Positions 9,928-21,677 of a stretch of 64,000 bases of DNA are shown here, in pieces; position 1 is the first letter of the stretch, and every line of letters starts with the position of its first letter. Position numbers and translations under genes: made by a program. The stretch is from Fagopyrum homotropicum (Eukaryota > Streptophyta > Magnoliopsida > Caryophyllales > Polygonaceae), in the NCBI GenBank assembly GCA_033239125.1, contig BSWB01000005.1, positions 103,663,994 through 103,727,993 on the forward strand, in the 5' to 3' direction. Below the pieces are notes generated by a model. It saw only the letters and a program-made list of their open reading frames with translations, was not told where the DNA came from and did no database searches.

Positions 9928-11019
9928 TGATGAGGGATCATCCCCAACACTACCTCAAAGATTAACTACTAGATCAAGAGCTGAGGCATTGAAGGACAAG
10001 ACAACCACAACATCTTCAAGCCCCATCATGGAAGGAACCATCACTAGAACAAAAGCAAAGACCATCCAAGATGAAGTTGCTAGCTTAATTGCAACATGTA
10101 CACTCAAAGATACCCTATTCACACTTAGGTTTCCTTTGTTAACATTGTTGACCACCATGGAAGGACCAATCAAGGGCCATGAAGATCCAACATGCATAGA
10201 AGGTGGCTATAATGAAAATAGCTCCAGAGAATAAATTTCAGCCTTGAGGACCAAAATCTCACCCGAGATTTTCACAAGTATTAACCGAGATTTGGCTCCT
10301 CTCTAGAGTTATAAGATCCATCTATGATCTTATTAGCTTTAGATATCTTTTATTATTTTGATACCTTTAAAAGCTCTTAAAATATTTTTAAAGGTATTCG
10401 TTGATCCTATCTTTTAGGATTATCTTTTAGTTGTATATTTTATCCTTTCTTATAATCTCACCTATAAATAGCCTTAGAAGGTGAGATTATTGGGGAGACT
10501 GAATTTGATTAATATTTCCACAATATTGTGTAAACTCGCAGCTTCGCTTAAGAAGTTTGTGTTTTATTAATTTCTATTCAATCAAAGACAGAGTCTTAAT
10601 TGAATTGTTGTGAGTCCTTGCTATATTGTATTTGTGTGTGTTAATCTTCTTAAAGGTTGGTGCTCATGGTAAATTTTAGTCCCTCCTTGTGCTTGTCTTA
10701 TTTAGAAGGCTTGTGTAAGGCTAAAGAAGTGAGGGTTAATGTAAGCTCTTCGTTAAGGGGTTTACACACATAATTGGTCAAGGTTCTTTGCGGGAATATC
10801 TTAGTTCGTATCTTCCTATATTTTCACTTATTTCATTCCATAAATCAGCTTCTTATCTTTTCATTATCAATCCATCAAACTCACGTTCTTTGGTTCGATT
10901 TTTCATGAATCTCGGCCTGTAACCAGAATCTCGCCCAACATTCTAGACCAAGCTTTGTCCTGAGCCTGTACGTGGATTTTCAATCTAGATCAGGCAATTG
11001 CAGCTTATACCCCGCATCA
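9928..11019 (+). repeat. 5' LTR of B, carrying the pol C-terminal codons
   Basis: 1092 bp, TGATG...CATCA. Bases 9928-10234 still read as an open frame homologous to the end of pol in B' (44430-44700; FDEG-SPT, SPIM-ES/GTITR and IQ-E-VSSL phrases), because the LTR starts inside pol. A TATA box is at 10463-10470. ATCTCG/CGAGAT half palindromes lie at 10252-10292 and 10908-10945. Confidence 0.75.
10463..10470 (+). promoter_or_regulatory. Probable TATA box of the B LTR
   Basis: TATAAATA lies about midway in the LTR, upstream of the presumed R region. It is a standard plant TATA sequence; the position is inference. Confidence 0.5.
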
Positions 11020-11022
11020 AGT

Positions 11023-11034
11023 TGGTATCAGAGC
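11023..11034 (+). other. Primer-binding site, initiator tRNA-Met type (B)
   Basis: TGGTATCAGAGC lies 3 bases after the LTR end CCCGCATCA. Confidence 0.9.
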
Positions 11035-12288
11035 TTCGTCGATTGAAGTCCGTCTTAGGTTCGAGTCAATTTTATTTGAGTCTTCTTTGAGTCATATAAA
11101 ATTGAGTATTTTCTTGTTATGATTATCTTTTTGAGATTATTTGAGTTTAACGTGCGTTGACTTGTGTCTTTGGAAGAGAGAAAAACCATAGGAAAACACA
11201 AAGCTAGCCATTGACCTCAACGAAACCTCGCCCATCCGTATCCAAAATATTGCTCGAGATTTTAAGCATAAAGTTGAGATCTTTACGTTACTTTGCTCCC
11301 CAAGTTGCGTATATTTTTCTTTATCTAGTCAATGATGGTATATTTATTTGGTTGAGTCAAACCTAATAATATCCCGCTGCATAATCAAGGAGGAAGAAGA
11401 TTTACAAGATATTATTATTGAAGATCTTATCTAGTAGGTGAGATTTTTTCCATTCAAATCCTAACCGAATATCTTTTCCAACAACCATATCTACGCCCCT
11501 CCAACAATAAAATATCCACAAGGCAACCAAGAAGTAGTATATCCCAGAAATGATTGCTGATTATCGATGACCAATGTCGAATCAACAGTCTCAGCCAGAT
11601 AACACTAAATTTCGGCCGAGATTTTGACCGCGGTTTGCTACTGTTGCAATTTTTCGAGAAAATTTTGAGGCATAATCTAAAGAATCCAAGTTCATCCTGC
11701 GCAAGATTACATCTAGGGAAGAATTTCTATACCATCCTTGACCTAGTTACGAGCCTTAACCGTCCACAAAATACGATCTTGACCCACCTCAGATAATATC
11801 GGCCGAGATTTATTGATTTTGACAAAGATTTGCCCCAATCGAGACCAAAACCAACCTAGATATCTCTCTCTCCAACTGCACAGGTTCACGGTACATAGTT
11901 CTCTCTTCTTAATCTCTTGTGTGCCTTTCCTAGCCTCTTTCTACTCTAAACACTTGAGTCAATTCCTATGGGTGTGTTAGTTAGTATATATACTTTCTAT
12001 AATATTAGTGTGTCTATCCGCAATATTCCTTCTACTTTGTCGTTGTGTGAAGTAAACTTCCAACTAGAGTTCCTTAACCATCTCACAACACAAGAACCTT
12101 TAACCGAACCAAGTTGACCACTTGATTCATCCAAGACATTGATTTTAAAGGAGTAATAATCCATCCGAGACAATTACATAAAATTAGCTTACAATATGAC
12201 AATAGAGCGTAAGTGAGAGAAAACAAGTAAGGCGTTTTTGTTTTACACTAACATCACAAGTTTGTTGCTACCTTGCGTGTTTGTCTAA
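11035..12288 (+). other. B 5' leader, no gene
   Basis: A 1.25-kb untranslated leader. It contains repeated ATCTCGGCCGAGAT-type motifs at 11219-11265, 11607-11625 and 11797-11811. The short ORF at 11554-11796 owes part of its frame to this motif and looks spurious. Confidence 0.6.
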
Positions 12289-13530
12289 ATGTTAGGAAAG
12301 GACAGTCTGAAAGGATCACAAAAGAGTGACTCTTTAAGTCCAAAAGCCATGGACTTACTCAAACAGCTCATGGCTACAGTTTCCACACTCGTTGAACGGA
12401 TGGAGAAGCTCGAAACTCATCCCAGTGAAGAATCTCGGCCAAAATCTCGCCCAAGATTTGACCCGAGATCTGTGTACGAAGTTGGTGGAAGCTCTCAGAA
12501 TCACCCTCCGCCACGAGCCCCCGTGCCACCTCCAAACCCCACTCCGGAGCCAGGTATTATTTACACTAATCCTATTTTTAACGCAACTCTCAATCCACAC
12601 TTTGATGGAGAATTTCAAGAATCAGGTGACGAAGATGATGAGGGCATGCAGAGAGATTACCCAAGACGTCATCATAATCCATGGAGAGGTCGTGACTATG
12701 ATCATTTTAGACCTCCCCGATAATGATGGAATTGGGAAAGTTAAGGTCAATATTCCAAGTTTTGAAGACAAATGCGATCCGGATGTTTACATGGAGTGGG
12801 AGATTAAAATTGAACAAATTTGGTCTTGCCATAATTCTAGTGAGCGAAGGAAGATCCAAATTACTACGTTGGAATTCCAAGGATATGCCTTAGTTTGGTG
12901 GGATCATCTTGTCAAAGAACGGAGAAAAACGCTTGATCCGTACATCAACAGTTGTGAATACATGAAGACCTTAATGAAAGCGAGATTTGTGCCTCAACAC
13001 TATAATAGAGAAGTGAGGCAACAACTGGAGAACCTCAAGAAAGGTTCCATGACTGTGGTGGAAGTTTATATCACCATGCAAATGGCATGGTGAAAGCTAA
13101 CGTGCAAGAGGATGAGGAGTCCATTATGGCTCGGTTTTTAATAATTTTCCATCCTTCATTAGCTAATGAAATTGATTTATATCCGTATGCTTCAACGACC
13201 GACTTACTACATTTGGCTATAAAGTTAGAGAAGAAGATCAAAGGACTGAACCAAGGATCAAGTATGTGGATTGCGAAGAGGAAATCTTGGTCAAATCGAC
13301 AAAATCTCGGCCGAGATTTCACCCGATATTCCCAAAAAGATGAGGGAAAATGATCCACTTCTGATCTAGTAGCCTAGAAATCTTCTACTCATTCTCTCCC
13401 TTTGAATGAGCCTTCAAAGGATAATAAAGTGAGCACTTCTAACTTGACTTTACGTTCTTGAGATATGATATGCTGTAAATGTCAAGGTAGAGGTCACTGC
13501 ATGAGAGATTGTCCTAATAAAGGGTTTTGT
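12289..13530 (+). pseudogene. gag of B, frameshifted
   Basis: The first segment (12289-12720) has a coiled-coil-like start (MDLLKQLMATVSTLVERMEKLE) and a Pro-rich linker. It stops with TAA at 12721. The capsid-type region continues in another frame (12724-13093; FEDKCDPDVYMEWE, FQGYALVWWDHL) and again from 13087. A perfect CX2CX4HX4C zinc knuckle is encoded at 13471-13512 (Cys, Cys, His, Cys), followed by a stop. It would package element RNA. Frameshifts and stops make it inactive. Confidence 0.75.
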
Positions 13531-13662
13531 TTATAAATCAACAAGGACAAGATGAAAGTGAAGAAGAGCATGAAATGATCATTCTCATCTCAATGCATTA
13601 CATGAACATGATAGCAATAGTAAATGTAACGAAGGTTGTGAGTATGAACGTGGAGAATCTTT

Positions 13663-14236
13663 AATTGCTAGGAGAACTTTCCATGCCAAGATAGCCCCAT
13701 GTGAAGATAATAAACGAGAAAACTTTTATCACACTAGATGTGTTGTTCAAGGAAAGGTGTGCAACATGATTATTGATGGTGGTAATTGTTGCAACATTGC
13801 TAGTGAGGATTTGATCACTAAGTTGCAACTCACCACTTTCTATCATCATAGAACTTATAAATTGCATTGGATGAATGATTGCGGAGAATTATAAGTTAAT
13901 AGACAAGCTAGGATTGCGTTCACCTTAGGGAAACATGAGGATACTATTGTATGTGATATTGTGCCTATGCAAGAGTGTCTTATCTTGTTGGGACATCCAT
14001 GGAAATGTGATAGAAAGGTCAAACATGATGGTTTTACTAACAAACATTCCTTTGAGTTCAATGGACAAGAAATTACTCTTAAACTTATGACTCCCTTGCA
14101 GATTACGGAACATTATAACAAGAAAAAGGAGAAACGCAAGGAAAATTGGAGTGAGAAACGACTTCTAGAGAAGAAATCTCGGGCAAAACAGAAAAACATT
14201 GCCCGAGATCTGAAGAACCTCGCCCCAATCTAGATA
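13663..14236 (+). pseudogene. Protease region of B
   Basis: From about 13680 the codons read as the linker before the protease (FHAKIAPCEDN, then MIIDGGNCCNIAS at about 13768, with Asp-Gly-Gly in place of Asp-Thr/Ser-Gly). A stop lies at about 13893. The segment from 13961 includes CLILLGHPWKCDRKVKHDGF, the second conserved protease loop. The same region recurs in B' at 38606-39200. DGG proteases of this kind are typical of chromoviruses of this type. Confidence 0.65.
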
Positions 14237-14248
14237 AATCATGTTCTA

Positions 14249-14698
14249 GTGAAAAATCTCGGCCCCAAAAGACAAATCTCGCCCGAGATTTCCATCCCGA
14301 GATTCCTTCCTCTAGAACCTCATCGAGTCCTTTTAGCACCCAAAAGGGATTTCCTTGATGAATTTGTTCCTTTGGATACTATTTTACCGATTCTATGTAA
14401 AAGCCTAATGACTTTGAGTGATGAAGTCAAGGCTTCTTTACCTAAAGACATTTTTAGGACTTTTGATGAGTTTTGTGATGTATTTCCGGATGAAATTCTT
14501 GTAGGTCTTCCTCCTTTTCGAGGCATCGAGAATCGAATTGATTTCTATCAAGGTTTGACACTTCCTATCCGTCCAACATACAAGATGAATCCACAGGAAA
14601 GTCAGAATCAAGTGTAAGAGATTTTGAATAAAGGCTATGTTCGGGAAAGTTTGAGTCCTTGTGAGGTTCATGTTCTATTGGTGACTAACATGGACAAT
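14249..14698 (+). pseudogene. RT of B, N-terminal part, cut by element A
   Basis: It includes FCDVFPDEILVGLPPFRGIE and IDFYQGLTLPIRPTYKMNP, the usual lead-in to Ty3/gypsy RT. A TAA follows at 14615. Further RT codons run to 14698, where the 5-bp duplication ACAAT and the left LTR of A begin. The rest of RT is on the far side of A, from 34797. Confidence 0.8.
14694..14698. repeat. Target site duplication of A, left copy (ACAAT)
   Basis: ACAAT directly precedes the LTR start TGTTCGCTCG at 14699. The identical 5 bases follow the other LTR at 34792-34796. Confidence 0.9.
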
Positions 14699-16331
14699 TG
14701 TTCGCTCGAAAGTGTGTGCGTCAAAGTCTTAAATTTATATCTAGAACTCAAAGCAAAGTGAACCCGTAGTGTACGGATCGGCTGTAGTAAGGTAAGAATT
14801 TCAGAGTCGAACTCAGGGATTCGGTGAGAATAAATTCAAATTCAATTATCTAGCAAAGATGCAAAAGCTTTTGTGATCAATAAAGGGGAAAATGATTCCA
14901 AGGATTCAAGTATCCGAATGTGGCTTTCGATTCAAGACACTTCTAAAGGATATAAGGACAGAGTTTATATTGCCAAGATTATGTGTTCAAAGGTAGGTAT
15001 CGTACGGTGAAGTTCCGAAACCTATTTGTCTAATCCAAAGATTCTCTCTATAAGGGTTGTTGAGGCTGCAATATAGAAAGATCTAAAGAGAAGAATTATG
15101 TTCAAACTATCTAAAACCTCAGGATATGACTCTCCAAGATAAAGAGTAGAAAGCACACTTAGAATCTTAATAAAGGATGTTGAATCTCTCTATTACCTAA
15201 ATCTTAATCTATTAAATGTAGAATCAAGGTTGAAGTCTCTTTATACACTTAATTAGAGGTTAAAAAGGTTAAACAAGGTTGGGATTTAGGCAAGGATTAG
15301 CTTTGGTTAAAGATTAATTCAATTAAAGTTCGTCAGGGGAATAAATCGTGCTGTTCATAGATAAATCGGGCGATTTATCCAAGAATAGGTCGATTTTCCT
15401 ATTATCGCAAAACTAAAATCTAAACTCTCAGGGTCCAAATGTTTGAATGAGTTCAGTCTATCATCATCTAAGCCTCAATCTTCAACTATTCTCCTCAGAA
15501 TCACAATGGTTTTAGCCAACCATTTTCAAAATCAAATCAAAAAATAAAGATTGAGTGAAATAATTCAAATAAACCCGAATCTTGAATAAAAACTCAACAA
15601 CCTTCAAATCTATAAACCAATCTCAAATCTGATCAATGTATCTCTCAATTAACTCAATATCGTGTTCAAAAACCACAAAGACTTCAATGGAACAAAGAAA
15701 TCTCACAAATATGATCAAGATTGACTTCCCGGCAAAATTGCTTCAATCCTTCTCCAAGAATCCTCAATCTCTCACTAACGTGTAAAGATTTCCCGCTGCG
15801 GCCTCCTCGTTTTCGTTCCTAGGGTTCCAACCTATAGTTTCTTGCTAATGGGCTGTTTGGCAAAACATTTCTCTAGCCCAAAAGTGATGGGCTTTGTGTC
15901 GTCTTTACCATTGGGCCGAAAAGCAAAGAAAATCGTGCACGCCGATTTACCCATAAAACCGTTCGATTTTTAATGATAAAAATCGTCCGATTTATATAGT
16001 AAATGGCACGATTTTCTTCAACAGAAAGTGCTCGTCTTTTGGCTTGTTTCCTTCCTCTCCTTTATGCTTCTTTTACGCAACTCCTTTGCTCTTTGTGATT
16101 CCTCTAAGGCTCCTTTAGCTTCCTTAATGACCTTAGATGCTCCTTGCTCTACTTTTGCTTCCGAGTCCATTCAATTTACCTATAGTTTAACCAAAACTCG
16201 TGTAGACCTCTATTTCCGAAATATAATTGAATAAAACGTAAAAGGTACACAAGTTCTCTCTAAATGTAAGGTAAAACGAGGTAAACCTCTACAATATGCA
16301 TGATTATAATGGTATATAATTCATGTCATCA
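14699..16331 (-). repeat. 3' LTR of A
   Basis: 1633 bp. The plus strand runs TGTTCGCTCG to GTCATCA. It includes the conserved cgtagtgtacgg hairpin (14765-14776) and several ATCG-NN-CGAT palindromes, best at 15360-15379 (GATAAATCG, GG, CGATTTATC) and others at 15929-16015. No gene; the ORF at 16028-16234 is noncoding LTR sequence. Confidence 0.9.
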
Positions 16332-17642
16332 AAATACCCCATACTTGCCCCTTGCTTGTCCCTAAACAAGACTCAAATTTAGAATACAAGATTTCATGGA
16401 TTATATATGTATGAAAACTAAAAAACCTTTTATTTGATAGTGCTTCTTCTTATTGGATCACTCTCAAAGTGATGTTTCAAGGCATAGGAAGGCAAGGCAT
16501 GCATCAATGATAACAATAACATGGACTAAATTTCTTTTCTTTCTCAAAAACATAAATAAAGGACATGATAAAGATGTAGAGACAATTAAAATCAAACAAG
16601 TCTAAGCCATGAAGTCTTAAATACATGCATAAAAGTCTCAAGGTCTTCTAATCAAAGAAATGGTCTAAGAAACGTGTTAAAGGAGGGAATTCTTTTAGGC
16701 AATTGTGGTGCTAATCCGGGAAAGAGAAACAACATAATACCTTCAAGAACTTTATTTCACCGCACATGCTTTGCATGTAAAAGCTTTGCTTTCTTTATAC
16801 TTTACTTTTTGAGAGTATGGATAGAGGTGCACAATAACCGAAGCCTAGGAGATCGGCGTTTCTCAATTTCGAGATGCCTCAAACCCTTGATGCACATACC
16901 ATATCCCGTTAGGACTTGTCGTTCAATCGGACTTTGGCAAGACACAAACACCCGGCTAAGTGAATGGTGCCGAGTTACTCATCCTCATGTTCAACGTCCC
17001 CAAACTTATGAATTGCTACACTTTCACTTAACACATTTTTATTGGCCCTCCCACATCAAACATGCCTTTTTCAATCACTTATCCTAATTCCCGGATGGTA
17101 AAAGGAAGGTCACATATTTCATTGAGGAGCTAGCATGAACAAGATATGAAAAGAGAGAAGAAGTGAATTGCCTTGGTCATTCTTATATGATGCAAAAGAA
17201 CTTGCAATATAGCTTCGACTATTATTTCATTCTCTTATCAAAACGTCCAAATCATATAACTTATTTATGTGTTCAAGTAACAAAAGAAAGCTCATTCCTG
17301 CTATGATTAAAATCTCAACATAACCAAGTTATCTTTTTGCCTATCCATATCACAATTCTCATCATAGAGGTCATTTCCATCATAAGAAGCACAAGAAATT
17401 TTTGAAAAGTCATAGTATTTGAAAAAGAGCATGCAAATGCGAATGTCATAGTGGAAAGCAAGTGGTGTAAGAGTTATTACAAGCCAAATCATCAAAAGTA
17501 GTACAAATTGCATAGAGTGCTAAGATGAAGTAAAATATATTGTAAGTACCCCCACCCCATACTTAACATCCACATTTTCCCCAATGTGAAAAATCAAGCA
17601 TAAGATGGAGAAAAATACTTACCATGTAAAAGGTGTGGAAGC
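16332..17642 (-). other. A 3' untranslated region with two purine boxes
   Basis: The PPT next to the LTR (minus strand AAGTATGGGGTATTT, 16332-16346) is copied as AAGTATGGGGTGGGGG about 1.2 kb upstream (17549-17565). The upstream copy follows the CACATT..AATGTG hairpin (17571-17588). Between them, 16822-16983 is a block strongly conserved in C (29121-29285) and G (61669-61833). There is no protein gene. Confidence 0.7.
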
Positions 17643-19211
17643 TCAATCCTCGGTCGGTGGTGGTGGAGGTGGAGGATAAGGATACATCGGTGCACTAGGA
17701 TCATAGAAGTGGCCGAACTGATGGTAGTATAAGTCTCTCATCTAGCCGTCATAGGAGGAGTGCCGAGCGTCCGTCTCCTGTCGGTATTCCTTGAACTGAG
17801 TGTTCAACGTGCTATAGTCAGTGCGGAGAGCGTGATAGTCGGTGCGGAGGCTCCGGAAGCTAGAGACTAAGTCTCTAAAGTGGCGGAGAAGTCGACGTCC
17901 TCGTCCATGGCCCGGGGCATGTGCAAAAGAGTGGCGAGGTGGCTGCATGTTGTCCTCTGTCTCCTCAGTGCCTCGACTAGTCCTGCTAGGTCCTGCACCA
18001 TGAGTGTCGGTGTCCATGGCATCCGTGGCGTGACCACTATAAGTGTCACTCTTGAACTCGAGCATGTTCCCCTGGTGTACTCCATCCTCCTCATCCTCAA
18101 TGTCACCTGCATCATCATCATAATACAAAGGAGGAGATATCTCCTCAAGCATCAGTTCGAATGTCTCCTTCTAATTGCTCTTGTTCCGAATAGTGTATTC
18201 GAACTTCCAAATAATCTCGGATGGCTTCTTCTTTGGATCCTTTGCCCATGGCATGGGCACATGAAGGGTTCCTCTCCCTCGAGGAATCAAGACCTGTCTA
18301 GCAACTAATCTTTGTGAACCTAAGGGCTGGGCACTCTCAGCTAGGGTGCAACCCGAGAAGTCTAACTCCAATGCCTTAGCCACATGAGTGACAAGGCCGC
18401 CAGCACAAATGTGACCCTTTGCCTTGTTGGCTATCTTTCCTAGATAGTCAGCAAGCATAGAGGTGATGTCGGGGATGGTGATGCATGTCATACAGTATAA
18501 GATGAAGAGCTCGTCAGCCTTGAGCTTCTGTGGGGTCTCCGTCCGTGCAAATAAGCACTCACTAAGGATTCTATGTACTACCTTAAAGGAGAGGTTGTAC
18601 ATACTAGTCTCTTTCGAATTCCCGGGTCTCCACTTATCACGACCATACTCTCCCACTAAAATGGTCTCCCAGAAGGCACTAGCACTAACTCCTCTCGCAA
18701 ATGTGCCTGCATCAGATTAGGGAAAACCAAACAAATCTCCAAAGGTATCAATAGACATAGCATGGTTGTGGTTCATGAGGCGGAAAGAAACAGTCCTCTC
18801 TCTAGGGTCATGCTCAAATGTGCTAAGGAACTCTAGGGTTATCTCGGTGTATGCATCCTCCCTATTCAAAGCAAACTGTCTCAGCCCAACTCTATCTAGC
18901 ATCATATCCACATCCTCTCGAACAAACAAGGAGTCTAAGTCGTCTACCACAATGTATCGAGGAGGGGTGAATGGGCGATCTAAGATACGTTCATATCTTT
19001 TCTTATGTTTGGATAGGGGAGGAGGAAGTTTTGGAATGGTTTGAGAGGGTGGTGGAGGTGGGAGAGGGGCTTTGGAAGAAGATCCCTTCTTCTTTCTCGC
19101 ATTTCTAGTTATTCTCTTCAAGGTTTCCATTTCTGTAACTAAAAATCGACCTGTTCTTGGGCAAAATCGGACGATTTTCCTGGGCTGAGTCAATTTTTCT
19201 GTCGATTTCAA
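17643..19211 (-). pseudogene. Athila-type ORF after pol (env-like position) of A
   Basis: The reading frame runs from about 19211 to the TGA at 17643 with in-frame stops near 18719, 18172 and 17742 but little else wrong. The N-terminus is Lys/Pro-rich. The core is conserved with C and D: ARTETPQK, KAKGHICAGGLVTH, CTLAESAQPLGSQ and a Pro-Trp motif (VPMPW). The tail is acidic, then Pro-rich. I see no signal peptide or membrane span, so 'env-like' refers to position only. It resembles what is called the Athila ORF-1 family. Function unknown. Confidence 0.65.
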
Positions 19212-19214
19212 TGA

Positions 19215-19798
19215 TTCTCACACTTGTTCCAAGGTCACAAAGTGCATCATAAGTAACCTCTCCCAAAGTGATGGGTATGCAAAATGATCCCGGATCAAGC
19301 AACTTAGGTGGCATATTCTCTGTCATAGTTTTGATGAGTTCGGATGATTCCATACTCATCTTAACTTCTCCAATGTCTTCTAATTTCCTCTTGTTAGAGA
19401 GGATCTCCTTGATAAATTTCCCATAAGCTGGCATACCTAAAATTGCATCCATAAAAGGTATATTAATATGCAGCTTACTCATAAGCTCAATAAACTTACC
19501 GAAGTGTTTATCTAAGTGTGCTCGCGCTCTAGATTGAGGAAAAGGTAGAGGCGGTTTGTAGGCGGGAGGAGGAACATAGACATCTTCCTTCTCTTTTCCC
19601 TCTCCTTCTTTGGTGGTGGTTTCAACTACTTTAGGTTGAGGATTGGTAGTTGTTACACCACTCCTAGTAGTGATTGCCATAACCCTTCCCTTTGGGTTAT
19701 CTTCCCTCTTCCCGGGAAGTTTCCCTTGATCTCTTGGAACTTCTCCGGCTTTGCTAAATACTTGGTTTTCCAAAGCCTTGTGAGCTTTATCAACTGAA
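19215..19798 (-). pseudogene. gag C-terminus and protease start of A
   Basis: This is the second half of A gag, directly left of the C insertion. It contains AGEVPRDQGKLPGKREDN, MAITTRSGV, PPPAYKPPLPFPQSRARAHL and the protease start ALCDLGTSVRII, all shared with C and D. The protease breaks off about 20 bases after its active-site loop, at the internal deletion that removed pol. Confidence 0.8.
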
Positions 19799-19803
19799 GT
19801 TAT
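19799..19803. repeat. Target site duplication of C, left copy (GTTAT)
   Basis: GTTAT directly precedes TGATAGCATG at 19804. The same 5 bases follow the right LTR at 31512-31516. Confidence 0.9.
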
Positions 19804-21548
19804 TGATAGCATGAATTATAGTCTATATTTTGGGACCTGTTTAGACGTTTTATCTTCAATAATCTGCATGTTTGAATGTATATTATGTGATTATATTGTC
19901 GTTTCATCTACTTTTGCGGGAATCGAGGTCTACACCAAGTTTCGTTGTAATCGTAGGCAATATGGCACGTTTTGCATCAAAATGGAGCAAAAGGAGCTAA
20001 GGAGTCATTGGAGCTACATTCTAGGGCTTAAGGAAGAATCTAGGAATCATGGAAATGGATTGAAGAATTACTTTGGATCAGATTTGAGAGATTTCACATT
20101 CAGTTGTGATTCACCTCGGTCAGCTACAGTACCATCTCGACCGATGTGATCCAGAGGAGCTGCTCGACCGAGGCGAACACCTTGGACGCGGCGAGAGATA
20201 TTTTATTCTTGGCTGAGATCTTTTATTTTCGGAAAGAGGATCTTATATTTTTAGGCTGGATTCCTGGAAGGAAGAAGATAATTTAGCCCATATATTTTAC
20301 CTATTTTTATGGGAAAATATCTTTCTAAGATATCTTATCTTTGGGAGGGAATTTTCCTATAAAAAGGGTTGGATTTTCCACAAATTCGATCTTGCTTAGA
20401 CACCGGCAAACACCCACTACAGTTGGGAGATTTGAAGAACCTTTTTGAAGGTTGAAGGAAGATTGAAGGAAGGAAGTTGATAGCTTTTATAGCTTTTGTG
20501 AAGGGTTTTGTAAGACTTTCTTAGATTCCCTTCTTGTCGATTGTCTTATTGGATTTTGATCCAAGGAACGCTTGTTTGTTTGATAATTGATTCAGTTATT
20601 GAAGCCTTGTTCCTAAGGATTTTGTGTTCAATTATTCACCTTCTTTCCTTATATTTGATTATTGCATTCATGATGATGAGTGGCTAATTTCTTTGTGTGA
20701 TTCTAGGGTGATTGGCTGAAAGTTGTGGGAAAGACGATGATAGAATAATCTTAATCACAGTAGGACCCTGAAAGCTCGAGTCTTTATCCTTAACCCTAGA
20801 ACATCTCGTTCAGTCGATGAACATCTCGGCCGGGGTGGAATTTGGCTGACCGAGGTGACCTTTCTGATCCGAAACCGAGAGTTAAGTGTTAGAGTTTGCC
20901 AAATCCTATTCTTATTACACCTTTCCTGGTTCAATGCAAGCCTAGGATGAGACTTACCCGGTGATTCCTTTGTTTGTTTTCCAAAGATCATAAGTATAGG
21001 TAATAAAGGTTTATCCTTTATTGGGGTTTGAGTGTGCTTTCATCCCATCTTTGTGAGTTAGCTTGAGACTTACCCGGTAAAGGTTGATTCTATTCTCTTA
21101 GTTGGAGTGTTAGTTTGAGGTTATAGTTCTTTACCTTGATTCCTTGAGACTTACCCGGTAATAGGAGTTACGGTTTGGGATTAGTGAGTAGTGAGACTTA
21201 CCTAGTGATCTATTCCACTTTAGTAACACCTTCCCTTTGCAAAATCTCAGCTTTGTCCGCTTATCTTTAGATCATGAGTTGGAACCACAACTAGATGCTT
21301 TAATCCCTAGAATTGCATATTTTCCTTAATTGACTTTTTATCATCTTTGATTGCTTTAATCGCTTTTGTGGTTAGTAATTGCATTGACAGCCTATACCTG
21401 CTTTGTTTCACTAAGTCCCTGTGATCGACACCTGAAATTTCTTGCTTTTTACTACGATTGACCCGTACACTGCGGGTTCGCATCCTTGTTTTAAGCTTAC
21501 ATCTAGGGTTATAAATTTAAAGCTTGCACACACCGTTTGGAGCGAACA
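19804..21548 (+). repeat. 5' LTR of C
   Basis: It starts TGATAGCATG and ends GAGCGAACA. TATAAAAAG lies at 20359-20367. Four copies of GAGACTTACCCGGTRA are at 20949, 21065, 21146 and 21193 (the last degenerate). The hairpin ACCCG-TACACTG-CGGGT is at 21461-21477. CTCG-NN-CGAG motifs lie at 20114-20190 and 20803-20865. Confidence 0.95.
20359..20367 (+). promoter_or_regulatory. Probable TATA box of the C 5' LTR
   Basis: TATAAAAAG in the first third of the LTR; the same sequence is at 30322 in the 3' LTR. Promoter role inferred from sequence and position. Confidence 0.5.
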
Positions 21549-21554
21549 AGTTTT

Positions 21555-21572
21555 TGGCGCCGTTGCCGGGGA
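21555..21572 (+). other. Primer-binding site, tRNA-Asp type (C)
   Basis: TGGCGCCGTTGCCGGGGA, a perfect 18-base match to the complement of the plant tRNA-Asp 3' end, 6 bases after the LTR. Confidence 0.95.
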
Positions 21573-21677
21573 CTTGGTCTATACCGAGCCGGTTGCGGTT
21601 GGCTTTCGGGGCGCTTGCCCCTGTCTCTACTAACCACTCTACTTGAGTGACTTTCGCAGGTTCTTTTTCTTAGGTTT

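Noticed and set aside
11554..11796. 80-codon ORF in the B leader
   Set aside because: No similarity to known domains; part of the frame is generated by the CGGCCGAGATTTTGACCG motif.
16028..17087. ORFs at 16028-16234 and 16674-17087 as host genes
   Set aside because: They lie in the LTR and 3' untranslated region of A. The LTR ORF has a sister copy in the other LTR, and the second ORF overlaps the conserved noncoding island read on the opposite strand.
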